Of a stretch of DNA of 64,000 nt, positions 1-10,064 are shown one piece after another (the stretch's first letter is position 1; every line of letters starts with the position of its first letter). The stretch covers positions 682,001-746,000 of the forward strand of contig NZ_RCWY01000002.1 of assembly GCF_003688625.1 (NCBI RefSeq), written 5' to 3'. This stretch comes from Sphingomonas sp. PP-CE-3A-406 (GTDB lineage Bacteria > Pseudomonadota > Alphaproteobacteria > Sphingomonadales > Sphingomonadaceae). The position numbers and the translations under genes were made by a program. The notes under the pieces are model-generated. The model was not told where the DNA came from, did not search any database, and worked only from the letters and a program-made list of their open reading frames with translations.

Positions 1-901
1 CGTGGCCGGGGCAGTCGGGGAGCGCCGGGTGGAGGACCTGCGCGACTTCCGGGCGCGATTGCAGCCACTTGGCGATGGTCAGCGCGCTCGACTGATGCTG
101 CGCGAGGCGGACCGCCATCGTGCGGAGACCACGGCTGCCGAGCCAGCAATCGTCGGGGCTGGCGACCTGGCCGAGCTGGAAACTCGTCTCGCGCAGTTTC
201 TTGAAATGGCCGGGCGCTGCGGTGACCGAGCCGAGCATGACGTCCGAATGGCCGACGACGTACTTGGTGCCGGCAAGGATCGTCAGGTCGACGCCGCGCT
301 CGATCGCGGGGAAGAACAGCGGGGTGGCCCAGGTGTTGTCGAGCAGGGTGGTCACACCCCTCGCCTTCGCGGCGGCGACGATCGCGGGGACGTCCTGCAC
401 CTCGAAGCTCAGCGATCCGGGACTTTCCATAAATATGGCCCGCGTGTTCTCGCCCATCAGGTCGGCGATGCCCGCGCCGATCATCGGGTCGTAATAGCGC
501 GTCGTGATCCCGAACCGCTTGAGCAAGCCACCCGCCATCCCGCGCGTCGGGTCGTAGGCGCTGTCGACCAGCAGCAGTTCGTCGCCGGGGGACAGCACCG
601 ACAGCAGAGCCGCCGCGATCGCCGCGACGCCCGAGCAATAGAGGAACGTCCCCTCCGCGCCGGGCTCGAGCGAAGTCAGCGCGTCGGCAAGGCTCCACTG
701 CGTCGGCGTGCCCTTGCGCCCGTAGAACAGCCGGTGATGCGTATCGCGCGTGGCGCTTTCGGGGAGATGGCCGACCGAATCGTAGAGAATCGTCGAGGCG
801 CGCCAGACCGGCGGGCTGACGATGCCCTGCGTCCACTCCTTGCGACGGCCGGCGAGGACGACCTTGGTCGCGTCGCCGACCGGCTTGTTCGTATCGCTCA
901 T
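1..901 (-). CDS. metC: Cystathionine beta-lyase, partial (3' end outside window)
   Basis: PLP-dependent enzyme of the Cys/Met metabolism family that cleaves cystathionine to homocysteine, pyruvate and ammonia in the cytoplasm. About 300 residues are present and the C-terminus lies beyond base 1. Visible motifs are YGRKGTPT near residue 60, LLDNTWATP near 187-195 (PLP phosphate and ring contacts), and AGTKYVVGHSD with Lys213 as the probable Schiff-base lysine. The start ATG overlaps the stop of the upstream sulfurtransferase gene (ATGA at 898-901), so the two are probably translationally coupled. Related gamma-synthases or sulfhydrylases are possible, but the overall pattern and the pairing with sseA favour the beta-lyase. 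Confidence 0.9.
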   Translation of the reverse strand, partial: MSDTNKPVGDATKVVLAGRRKEWTQGIVSPPVWRASTILYDSVGHLPESATRDTHHRLFYGRKGTPTQWSLADALTSLEPGAEGTFLYCSGVAAIAAALLSVLSPGDELLLVDSAYDPTRGMAGGLLKRFGITTRYYDPMIGAGIADLMGENTRAIFMESPGSLSFEVQDVPAIVAAAKARGVTTLLDNTWATPLFFPAIERGVDLTILAGTKYVVGHSDVMLGSVTAAPGHFKKLRETSFQLGQVASPDDCWLGSRGLRTMAVRLAQHQSSALTIAKWLQSRPEVAQVLHPALPDCPGH

Positions 902-1740
902 GCTGTGCCTGTCGCCTTGGGTGTCTCGGGATCGCCGCCCCATTCTGACCAGCTGCCGTCGTACAGCGCCGCGTCGTTGCCGAGCAGATGCGCGCCGAAC
1001 GCGAGCACCGACGCGGTGATGCCCGAGCCGCAGGTCATCACGATCGGCTTCGCCAGGTCGATGCCCGCCTTGTCGAACTCGGCTTTCAGCGCGTCGCCGG
1101 TCTTCCACGTGCCATCCGCGTTGAACACCGCGCCCTGCGGCAGGTTCTTCGAGCCCGGAATATGCCCCGGCGCGGTGCCCGGCCGCGGATCTTCCTCCGC
1201 GCCGGTGAAGCGCGACGCGGACCGCGCGTCGAGCACCTGCTCCGCGCCGCTCTCGACGTTCGCCTTCATCTGATCCAGATCGCGCACGCCCTTCAGGTCC
1301 GCCCAGGTCGTGAAGTGGCGATGCCGCGGCGTCTCTTTGCCCGTCGCGATCTCCCGCCCCTCGGCCTGCCATTTGGCAAGCCCACCATCGAGGATCGCCA
1401 CGTTGTGCGCGCCGAACAGCCGCAGCAACCACCACGCGCGCGCCGCCGTGTGCCAGGGCGAGCTGTCGTACAGCACGATCCGGCTGCCATCGCCGAGCCC
1501 CAGCGTCTGCATCCGGCTCGCGAACTTCTCCGCCGACGGGAGCGTATTCGGCAGGTCGCTGTCGGTATCCCGCAACTCGCTGAGGTTCATGAACACCGCG
1601 CCCGGAATATGCGCCGCCTCATACTCCGCCGCCGCATCGCGGCCCTCGGCATAGGTCGCGTCGACGATCCGCAGATCGCCCCCTCCTGATGCCGCGCCCA
1701 GTTCGTTCGCCAGCCATTCGGTGCTTACCAACGCGTCCAT
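898..1740 (-). CDS. sseA: 3-mercaptopyruvate sulfurtransferase (two-domain rhodanese)
   Basis: Transfers sulfur from 3-mercaptopyruvate to a thiophilic acceptor. The 280-residue product has two rhodanese domains, about 5-130 and 160-275. The active-site loop is CGSGITA with Cys237; this CG(S/T)G(V/I)T signature marks mercaptopyruvate rather than thiosulfate sulfurtransferases. An AAGGAG-type ribosome binding site precedes the ATG. It lies 24 nt after the photolyase gene and overlaps metC by four bases, so phr-sseA-metC looks like one transcript that groups cysteine/sulfur enzymes with an Fe-S protein. Confidence 0.93.
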   Translation of the reverse strand: MDALVSTEWLANELGAASGGGDLRIVDATYAEGRDAAAEYEAAHIPGAVFMNLSELRDTDSDLPNTLPSAEKFASRMQTLGLGDGSRIVLYDSSPWHTAARAWWLLRLFGAHNVAILDGGLAKWQAEGREIATGKETPRHRHFTTWADLKGVRDLDQMKANVESGAEQVLDARSASRFTGAEEDPRPGTAPGHIPGSKNLPQGAVFNADGTWKTGDALKAEFDKAGIDLAKPIVMTCGSGITASVLAFGAHLLGNDAALYDGSWSEWGGDPETPKATGTA

Positions 1741-1764
1741 ATGCCGCTCCTTGTGCTCGATCGG

Positions 1765-3321
1765 TCAGTAGCCAGCCGGGCCGCTCGCGTCGAGGGAGGC
1801 GAGGAACCCGGCCGCCTGCGCCCGCGTCGCCTCGCGGTCCGCCTCGGACTGTTTCGCCCAGTTGCGATACGGCATCGCCAGCCGGTTGTTGCGCCCCAGC
1901 TTGTCCTCGTGCCGCGCGAGGAAATCCCAGTACAGCGCGTTGAACGGACACGCATCGGGCCCGATCCGCTGCTTCACGTTATACCGGCAGGTCCCGCAGT
2001 AATCGGACATCCGGTCGATATACGCGCCCGACGAAATATACGGCTTCGACCCGAGCAGCCCGCCATCGCCGAACTGGCTCATCCCCAGCGTGTTGGGCAG
2101 TTCGACCCACTCGTAGGCGTCGACATACACTTCCAGATACCATTGATGCACCTTGGCCGGGTCCGCGCCGATCAGCAGCGCGAAATTGCCCGTGACCATC
2201 AGCCGCTGGATATGGTGCGCGTGCGCGGTCTCCAGCGTCTGGCCGATCGCCTCGCGCAGGCAGTGCATGTCGGTCTCGCCGGTCCAGTACCAGCCGGGGA
2301 GTTCGCGGTGGTGATCGAGGAAGTTGCGCTCGACATAGTCCGGCCCCTCGCGCCAGTAGATCCCGCGCATATATTCGCGCCAGCCGATGATCTGACGAAT
2401 ATACCCCTCGACCGCGTTCAGCGGTGCGCGCCTGGCGCGATATTCCGCATCAGCCCGCCGGCAAAGGTCGAGCGGATCGAGCAGCCCCGAATTGATGTAC
2501 GGCGACAGGATCGAGTGCCACAGATGCCGCTCGCCGGTGAGCATCGCATCCTCGTAGTCACCGAATTGCGCCAGCGCGTGCTTGAAGAAGTTCGCCGCCT
2601 GCCGCTCGGCATCTGCGGCAGTCACGGCGTACTCGAAGCCATCGAGGCTCCCCGGGTGATCCGCGAACCTTTCCGCCACCAGCGCCAGCACATCCTGCGT
2701 GATCGCGTCCGGCGCGAACACCAGCGGGCGCGGCATCAGCAGGTCGTTCTTGGCGGGCTTCCGGTTCTCCTTGTCGAAGTTCCAGCGATCGCCCTCGGGC
2801 TTGCCGGCGGTCATCAACAGTCCGGTGCGCGTCCGCATCTGGCGGTAGAACCACTCCATCGTCAGCGACTTGCGCTCGGCGGCCCAGGTCTCGAAATCGG
2901 CATGGCTGGCGAGGAAGCGGTCGTCGCTGCGGATCTCGACGGGGATGCCGAACAGCGTCTCCCAGCTTTCGAGCATCGCCATCACGCGCCACTCGCCGCC
3001 CTCGGTGACGACGATCCGCTCGGGGTCAAGCCGCTCGATAGCGCGCGCGATCTCGCCGGTGAAGCTGCCCGCATTGTCGGGGTCGTCGAGCTGTGTGTAT
3101 TCGACCGTCCACCCGGCCTCGCGCAGCGCCTCGGCATGGTGCCGCATCGCCGACAGGATATACGCGATCTTGCGCTTGTGGTGACGGACGTAGGTCGTCT
3201 CCTCGTCGACCTCCATCATCAGCACGATCGTGGTTTCGGGATCACAGTCCCGCAGCGAGGCGATGTCGATCGTCAGCTGGTCGCCGAGGATCGGTACGAG
3301 TGTGGTTTTCTTGCGCGTCAT
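1765..3321 (-). CDS. phrB: Fe-S bacterial photolyase/cryptochrome (FeS-BCP, PhrB type)
   Basis: Flavoprotein of the FeS-BCP class (also called CryPro), which repairs (6-4) photoproducts or acts in light sensing. The product is 518 residues, the usual family length. The N-terminal Rossmann-like antenna domain begins LVPILGDQL. The C-terminal FAD/helical domain contains [13 protein letters not shown] and GNFALL. Cys354, Cys442, Cys445 and Cys458 have exactly the spacing of the four [4Fe-4S] ligands of Agrobacterium PhrB (350, 438, 441, 454). It is divergent from queF, with only 20 nt between the start codons, and is first gene of the phr-sseA-metC set. Whether it repairs DNA or signals cannot be told from sequence. 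Confidence 0.92.
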   Translation of the reverse strand: MTRKKTTLVPILGDQLTIDIASLRDCDPETTIVLMMEVDEETTYVRHHKRKIAYILSAMRHHAEALREAGWTVEYTQLDDPDNAGSFTGEIARAIERLDPERIVVTEGGEWRVMAMLESWETLFGIPVEIRSDDRFLASHADFETWAAERKSLTMEWFYRQMRTRTGLLMTAGKPEGDRWNFDKENRKPAKNDLLMPRPLVFAPDAITQDVLALVAERFADHPGSLDGFEYAVTAADAERQAANFFKHALAQFGDYEDAMLTGERHLWHSILSPYINSGLLDPLDLCRRADAEYRARRAPLNAVEGYIRQIIGWREYMRGIYWREGPDYVERNFLDHHRELPGWYWTGETDMHCLREAIGQTLETAHAHHIQRLMVTGNFALLIGADPAKVHQWYLEVYVDAYEWVELPNTLGMSQFGDGGLLGSKPYISSGAYIDRMSDYCGTCRYNVKQRIGPDACPFNALYWDFLARHEDKLGRNNRLAMPYRNWAKQSEADREATRAQAAGFLASLDASGPAGY

Positions 3322-3341
3322 CGCATCCTACATGGCGGCAC

Positions 3342-3800
3342 ATGACCGCTCCCCAGAACCCATTGCATCTCGGCCAGAACAGCGCCCTCCCCGCCTGTCC
3401 AGAAGAGGCCGTGCTCGATTATGTTCCGAACCCGCGACCGGGCCGCACGTATCTAGTACGGTTCGCGGCGCCCGAATTCACGTCGCTGTGCCCCGTCACC
3501 GGCCAGCCCGACTTCGCACACCTCGTTATCGACTACGTCCCCGGCGAGACGATCGTCGAGTCGAAGTCGCTGAAACTCTTCCTGAGCAGCTTCCGCAACC
3601 ATGCGGGTTTCCACGAAGACTGCACCGTCGGCATCGGCGAGCGCCTGTTCGACGAGATGAAACCGGTGTGGCTGCGCATCGGCGGTTACTGGTATCCGCG
3701 CGGTGGAATCCCGATCGACGTGTTCTGGCAATCGAGTGCACCGCCGCAAGACCTGTGGTTGCCGGACCAGGGAGTCGCCCCCTATCGCGGTCGTGGATGA
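3342..3800 (+). CDS. queF: NADPH-dependent 7-cyano-7-deazaguanine reductase (preQ1 synthase)
   Basis: Reduces preQ0 to preQ1 in queuosine biosynthesis. The 152-residue product is the short, single-domain QueF type. The nucleophilic Cys50 lies in [12 protein letters not shown] with the general-acid Asp57, followed by the QueF signature ESKSLK at 73-78. The ATG at 3342 is chosen because it begins the homologous region and is the first start after the divergent photolyase promoter zone. No other queuosine genes are in the window. Confidence 0.95.
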   Translation: MTAPQNPLHLGQNSALPACPEEAVLDYVPNPRPGRTYLVRFAAPEFTSLCPVTGQPDFAHLVIDYVPGETIVESKSLKLFLSSFRNHAGFHEDCTVGIGERLFDEMKPVWLRIGGYWYPRGGIPIDVFWQSSAPPQDLWLPDQGVAPYRGRG

Positions 3801-3958
3801 GGGCCCAAGTCGACGACGCGAAATATCGATTTGATTTAGATTGATATTATTCCCGTGCTGCACTGCAGTATGTGATGAAACTTTATGCTACCTGAACCGT
3901 TCAAATGGATGCGCGACCGGGTTCTCCCAGAAGTGCGCGCTCAAACGAGGGACAGGGT

Positions 3959-6229
3959 ATGGTGAAACCGGCGGACGGTGGGAATATCGCGCGACTGGCG
4001 CTGATCGGTAATTTCCTGCCGAGACAGTGCGGGATCGCCACCTTCACGACCGACGTTTTCACGGCCATGCGCGCGCGCTTCCCCGAGATCGCCGTCGACG
4101 TCTACGCGATGGACGATCATCCCGGCAAATACGACTACCCCGCCGAAGTCACCGGCACGATCCCCGAGCCCGATCTGTCGGCCTATATCGACACCGCGCG
4201 GAAGATCGAGGCCAGCGGTGCGCAGGCGATCTGGCTTCAGCACGAATACGGCATCTTCGGTGGCCCGGCCGGCGAGCACATCCTCGCGCTGCTCGATCGC
4301 ACCACGCTGCCGGTCATCGTCACGCTGCACACCATCCTCGAAAAGCCCAACGCCGATGAGCGCCGCGTACTCGAAGGGCTGCTGCGTCGCGCCGCTCGCG
4401 TGATCGTCATGGCCGAACGTGGCCGCGACATTCTCCAGCGCGTCTACGGTGCCAATTCGCGCCAGATCGTCATGATCCCGCACGGCGTGCCCGATCGCGA
4501 CCTGCTCGATCCCGCCGTGCTGAAGGGCAAGTTCGGCTGGGAAGGGCGGAAGGTCATGCTGACGTTCGGCCTGCTCGCCCCCAACAAGGGGATCGAGACG
4601 GTCATCAACGCGCTCCCCGCGGTGATCGCGAAGCATCCCGACCTGCTGTACGTCGTGCTTGGCGCGACCCACCCGAACCTCGTCGCGTACGAGGGCGAGA
4701 AGTACCGCGACAAGCTGAAGGCGCTCGCCGCCGAGAAGGGGGTCGCCGACAACGTCTCGTTCGTCGATGCCTTCCTCGAGCATGGCGAGCTGCTCGATTA
4801 TCTCCAGGCGTCGGACGTCTATGTGACGCCGTACACCAACCCCGCGCAGATCACGTCGGGCACGCTCAGCTACGCGATCGGCGTCGGCAAGCCCGTCATC
4901 TCGACGCCGTACGTGCATGCGACCGAGATCCTCGCGGATGGCCACGGCGTGCTCGTCCCGTTCGGTGACGTCGATGCGTTCGCGCGCGAGATCGATGCGC
5001 TGATGTCGAACGACCGCGATCGCAATCGTCTGGCCGAGCGTGCCTATGCGCGCGGCCGCACGATGATCTGGCCGAAGCTCGCCGAGGCGATGATGACGGA
5101 GATCCGTGCGATCGTGGCGGCGCGCCCTTTTCGCCTCGCCAAGGTGCCAGCCCCGCTGAAGCAGCTGACGCCTGATTTCGCCGCGGTCGAGCGGATGAGC
5201 GATTCGACCGGCATGCTCCAGCACTCGATCTATTCGATCCCCGATCGTCGCCACGGCTATTGCATCGACGATAACTGCCGCGCGCTGATGCTGATGAGCG
5301 CACTGCCCGATCTCGACGACGTCACCCGCGACAAGTGGATGACGATCTACGCGTCGTTCGTGCAATACGCCTGGAACCCGGACACGCGCCGGTTCCGCAA
5401 CTTCATGAACTTCGATCGCACCTGGTGCGAGGATTCGGGCTCGGAAGATTCGAACGGCCGCACGCTCTGGTCGCTCGGCGTCACCGCGCGCGATGCGCAG
5501 GCCGCCAAGCACCGCGACTGGGCGACGGCAATGTTCGATTCCACCGCGTCGATGGCGCTCGAACTCGGCTCTTTGCGCGCGCAGGCGTTCGCGATGCTTG
5601 GCGCGGCGGCGATGCTGGAGGCCAAGCCCGGTCACCAGCTGTCGCTGTCGATCCTCGAAGCCTTCCCCAAGGTCCATCTCGACCTGCTCGCCAAGGCGCG
5701 CCGTCCCGAGTGGCAGTGGTTCGAGATCGTGCTCGCCTACGACAATACGCGCCTTCCACAGGCGCTGATCCGTGCAGGCCAGGCGCTCGGCCGTCAGGAC
5801 CTGATCGATTGTGGCCTCGCCACGCTCGACTGGATCGTCGCCAAGCAGACCTCGCCGGAGGGCCGCTTCCGCGCGGTCGGGTCGGAGAGCTTCAACCGCC
5901 CCTATGCCGAGCCGTTGCAGTTCGACCAGCAGCCGCTCGAGGCGCAGGCGACCGTCGATGCGTGCGCTGCGGCGTATGACGCCACCGGCGACGTGCGCTG
6001 GCGTGACGAGGCGTTGCGTGCCTACGGCTGGTTCCTCGGCGTCAACGACCTCGACCTGCCGCTCGCGAGCGTCGCGGATGGCGGTTGCTATGACGGTTTG
6101 ATGCCGACCGGGCTCAACCGAAACCAGGGCGCCGAGTCGATTTTGGCGCTCCAACTCGCAAGTTGTGCCATTTCAGGGGTATCAAAGGCAGCGCAAAGCG
6201 TGGCAGGAGCGGCGCGCGTCGTCGCCTAG
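3959..6229 (+). CDS. GT4-like glycosyltransferase with C-terminal helical (alpha/alpha) domain
   Basis: Predicted cytoplasmic sugar transferase of 756 residues. Residues about 10-390 form a GT-B fold of the GT4 kind (GNFLPRQCGIATFTTDV at the N-terminus, IPHGV, then LTFGLLAPNKGIE). Residues about 400-740 form a separate helix-rich domain with HGYCIDDNCRALMLM and many Trp/Tyr, like alpha/alpha-toroid sugar-binding domains. The segment where GT4 enzymes carry paired glutamates (EX7E) reads QITSGTLSYAIGVGKPV, without them. The start at 3959 follows a purine-rich GAGGGACAGGG; an ATG 54 nt upstream is possible. The next gene encodes a GH130 enzyme acting on beta-mannosides, so a mannosyl donor is a reasonable inference. 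Donor and acceptor are not proven. Confidence 0.8.
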   Translation: MVKPADGGNIARLALIGNFLPRQCGIATFTTDVFTAMRARFPEIAVDVYAMDDHPGKYDYPAEVTGTIPEPDLSAYIDTARKIEASGAQAIWLQHEYGIFGGPAGEHILALLDRTTLPVIVTLHTILEKPNADERRVLEGLLRRAARVIVMAERGRDILQRVYGANSRQIVMIPHGVPDRDLLDPAVLKGKFGWEGRKVMLTFGLLAPNKGIETVINALPAVIAKHPDLLYVVLGATHPNLVAYEGEKYRDKLKALAAEKGVADNVSFVDAFLEHGELLDYLQASDVYVTPYTNPAQITSGTLSYAIGVGKPVISTPYVHATEILADGHGVLVPFGDVDAFAREIDALMSNDRDRNRLAERAYARGRTMIWPKLAEAMMTEIRAIVAARPFRLAKVPAPLKQLTPDFAAVERMSDSTGMLQHSIYSIPDRRHGYCIDDNCRALMLMSALPDLDDVTRDKWMTIYASFVQYAWNPDTRRFRNFMNFDRTWCEDSGSEDSNGRTLWSLGVTARDAQAAKHRDWATAMFDSTASMALELGSLRAQAFAMLGAAAMLEAKPGHQLSLSILEAFPKVHLDLLAKARRPEWQWFEIVLAYDNTRLPQALIRAGQALGRQDLIDCGLATLDWIVAKQTSPEGRFRAVGSESFNRPYAEPLQFDQQPLEAQATVDACAAAYDATGDVRWRDEALRAYGWFLGVNDLDLPLASVADGGCYDGLMPTGLNRNQGAESILALQLASCAISGVSKAAQSVAGAARVVA

Positions 6230-6293
6230 CCACGCTAGAGACAGCCTGACAGGCGACGGTGCGCTGAGTGGAACGACGCGGGGCACTGCTACG

Positions 6294-7577
6294 ATGGATC
6301 TGTTCAACCACCAGCTGCGGCTGCACGCGGACCCTTCGCGCGTCGTCGTGCGGCCGTTCCATATCGCCTGGGGCGGTCATGGCGGCGCACCGAGCCGCAC
6401 CGAGCGGCTCGTCGGCGAAGTGCTGGAAATGTCGCCCGCACAGGCGCGTGCGCAGCTCGAGGTCGTGCTGAAGGATTTCGAGGCACGCCATTGGCAGACG
6501 CGGCGCGTGTTCATGACGCGCTACGACCAGATCGAGGACATGCTCGGGCTGAACGGCGCGGAGATCGGCGACGAGAAGCGCCAGCTGATCGGCGCGTATT
6601 TCTGCCACGAATACAGCTATGCCGCCGCCGCGCTGATGAACCCCAGCGCGGTGCCGCATTTCGATCAGTCGGGCATGCCGCCGGGCTCGATGCGCATCCT
6701 CATGTCGCTGCGGGCCGTCGGCGAGGGTCACATCTCGTCGGTCGCGTTCCGCGAGGGCATCATCACCTGCGAAAACCAGATGAAGCTCGCGCCGGAACCG
6801 CCGTTCGCGACCGCGACCGACGCGGTCGGCAGCGGCGAGGACGAGATGCCGATCGGCCCCGTCACCGTCTATCGCCACCGCGACAGCACGCTGAGCGGCA
6901 CGGTGATCTTCCCGATCACGCAGGCGCAGTCGAAGGGCCTCGAGGATCTCCGCATCGTCCGCTTCCAGCACGAGGACGGCGATTACGAGTGGATCGGCAC
7001 GTACACTGCGTATAATGGCTCGGTGATCCAGTCCGAACTGATGCGCACCCGCGATTTCCGCGCGTTCGACCTCGTGCCGATGACCGGCCCCGCGGCGCGC
7101 AACAAGGGTATGGCGCTGTTCCCGCGGAAGGTGAACGGCCAGTACATGATGATCGGCCGGCAGGACGGCGAGAATCTGTTCCTGCTCAAGTCCGACACGC
7201 TGACCGATTGGGACGACGGCGAGAAGATCCTGACGCCCGAATATCCGTGGGAGCTGGTGCAGATCGGCAATTGCGGCCCGCCGATCGAGCTCGACGAGGG
7301 CTGGCTGCTACTGACGCACGGCGTCGGTGCGATGCGGAAGTATTCGATCGGCGCGGTGCTGCTCGACAAGGACGATCCGTCGAAGGTGATCGGCCGGACG
7401 AGCCAGCCGATTTTGGCGGCTAAGGACCAGGATCGCGAGGGCTATGTGCCCAACGTCGTCTACAGCTGCGGTGCGTTGAAGCATGGCGACACGATCTTCA
7501 TGCCGTACGGCATCGCGGACAGCTCGGTGGGCTTCGCGTTCGTGCCGATCAAGGACATGCTTGCTGCGATGAAGTGA
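6294..7577 (+). CDS. Glycoside hydrolase family 130 protein (beta-mannoside phosphorylase or hydrolase)
   Basis: Five-bladed beta-propeller enzyme of 427 residues. All characterised GH130 members act on beta-1,2- or beta-1,4-mannosides, most by phosphorolysis to mannose 1-phosphate. Family-typical segments are WIGTYTAYNGS near 240-250, KGMALFPRKVNGQYMMIGRQD, IGNCGPPIELDEGWLLLTHGVG, and a final VPNVVYSCG. There is no signal peptide, so it works inside the cell. It starts 64 nt after the glycosyltransferase and is probably co-transcribed with it. A longer reading frame from 6165 overlaps the upstream gene and is not homologous. The subfamily, and hence phosphorylase versus hydrolase, is not decided here. 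Confidence 0.87.
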   Translation: MDLFNHQLRLHADPSRVVVRPFHIAWGGHGGAPSRTERLVGEVLEMSPAQARAQLEVVLKDFEARHWQTRRVFMTRYDQIEDMLGLNGAEIGDEKRQLIGAYFCHEYSYAAAALMNPSAVPHFDQSGMPPGSMRILMSLRAVGEGHISSVAFREGIITCENQMKLAPEPPFATATDAVGSGEDEMPIGPVTVYRHRDSTLSGTVIFPITQAQSKGLEDLRIVRFQHEDGDYEWIGTYTAYNGSVIQSELMRTRDFRAFDLVPMTGPAARNKGMALFPRKVNGQYMMIGRQDGENLFLLKSDTLTDWDDGEKILTPEYPWELVQIGNCGPPIELDEGWLLLTHGVGAMRKYSIGAVLLDKDDPSKVIGRTSQPILAAKDQDREGYVPNVVYSCGALKHGDTIFMPYGIADSSVGFAFVPIKDMLAAMK

Positions 7578-7581
7578 CGGG

Positions 7582-7598
7582 GGCGTCCCACGGACGCC
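7582..7598 (+). terminator. Short hairpin just after the GH130 stop
   Basis: A perfect 7-bp stem (GGCGTCC, 3-nt loop, GGACGCC) begins 4 nt after the GH130 stop codon. It has no clear T-tract, so it could be a processing or mRNA-stabilising end rather than an intrinsic terminator. Larger repeats follow it. Confidence 0.45.
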
Positions 7599-7654
7599 AT
7601 CCTTCTCCCCTGCGTAAGCACTACCCTGGCACTAAGCCGCCACCCCCGCGTAAG

Positions 7655-7762
7655 CACCACCCCGGCGAAGGCCGGGGCCCAATTGGGGGACGCAGATAAC
7701 GGCGAACTGCGCTCCGTTACTCCCAGCTTTCCAATTGGGCCCCGGCCTCCGCCGGGGTGGTG
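7655..7762. repeat. Intergenic palindromic repeat, family A, copy 1
   Basis: About 108 bp with inverted arms of about 30 nt reading CACCCCGGCGAAGGCCGGGG, then CCCAATTGG, around a central part of about 45 nt. It lies between the convergent GH130 and OPT genes. Four other copies in the window share the arms and much of the centre (15068, 19596, 31275, 51025). Confidence 0.88.
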
Positions 7763-7790
7763 CAGACGACCAAGTGCCCCTCTAACTTCT

Positions 7791-7845
7791 TGTTCTCCCG
7801 CGAAGGCGGGGAGCCCAGTCTGGATCCCCGCCTTCGCGGGGAAAC
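7791..7845. repeat. Intergenic palindromic repeat, family B, copy 1
   Basis: Hairpin of about 53 bp. Its arms read TTCTCCCGCGAAGGCGGG and CCCGCCTTCGCGGGGAA, around a centre reading AGCCCAGTCTGGGT or close to it. It sits 28 bp from the family A copy in the same gap. Confidence 0.85.
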
Positions 7846-7856
7846 ACGCTTACCTA

Positions 7857-7920
7857 CCCCTCTCCCCTCGGGGAGAGGGAAGGGGCCCGCCCGGCGCTTG
7901 CCGGGTGGGAAGGGTGAGGG
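7857..7920. repeat. Double-hairpin intergenic repeat, family G
   Basis: Two adjacent hairpins: CCCTCTCCCC/GGGGAGAGGG at 7857-7879 and CCCGCCCGG/CCGGGTGGG at 7886-7909. It ends 8 bp before the stop codon of the OPT gene. Together with the A and B copies it fills the 350-bp gap between convergent genes; I see no gene in that gap. Confidence 0.75.
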
Positions 7921-7928
7921 CACGTGCG

Positions 7929-9902
<1,974 letters not shown>

Positions 9903-9981
9903 GTCGTCAGCCTCAAAGCAATTTGGGCGACTTGTGGCATGATGTGCGATCAGAGGAAACAGTATCGACCGTAACTAGCCA

Positions 9982-10035
9982 GTTCTCCTGCGAAGGCGGG
10001 AGTCCAGACTAGGCTCCCGTCTTCGCGGGAGAACA
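9982..10035. repeat. Intergenic palindromic repeat, family B, copy 2
   Basis: Diverged family B hairpin (GTTCTCCTGCGAAGGCGGGA paired with TCCCGTCTTCGCGGGAGAAC), with a central AGTCCAGACTAGGC. It lies between the start of the OPT gene and the end of amiC, both on the minus strand. This is the only B copy without a family A partner beside it. Confidence 0.82.
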
Positions 10036-10064
10036 AGGAGGAGCGAGCCCCCCCCTCCCCGAAC

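Noticed and set aside
2..1273. Long open frames opposite metC, phr, the glycosyltransferase and rne (for example 2-1273, 1741-3345, 3941-6154 and 11460-13583)
   Set aside because: They are antisense to clear genes, are Arg/Ala/Gly-rich and have no family features; high GC makes such shadow frames common.
7655..7845. Palindromic repeats as a CRISPR array
   Set aside because: Copies are far apart in different gaps, with no regular spacers and no cas genes.
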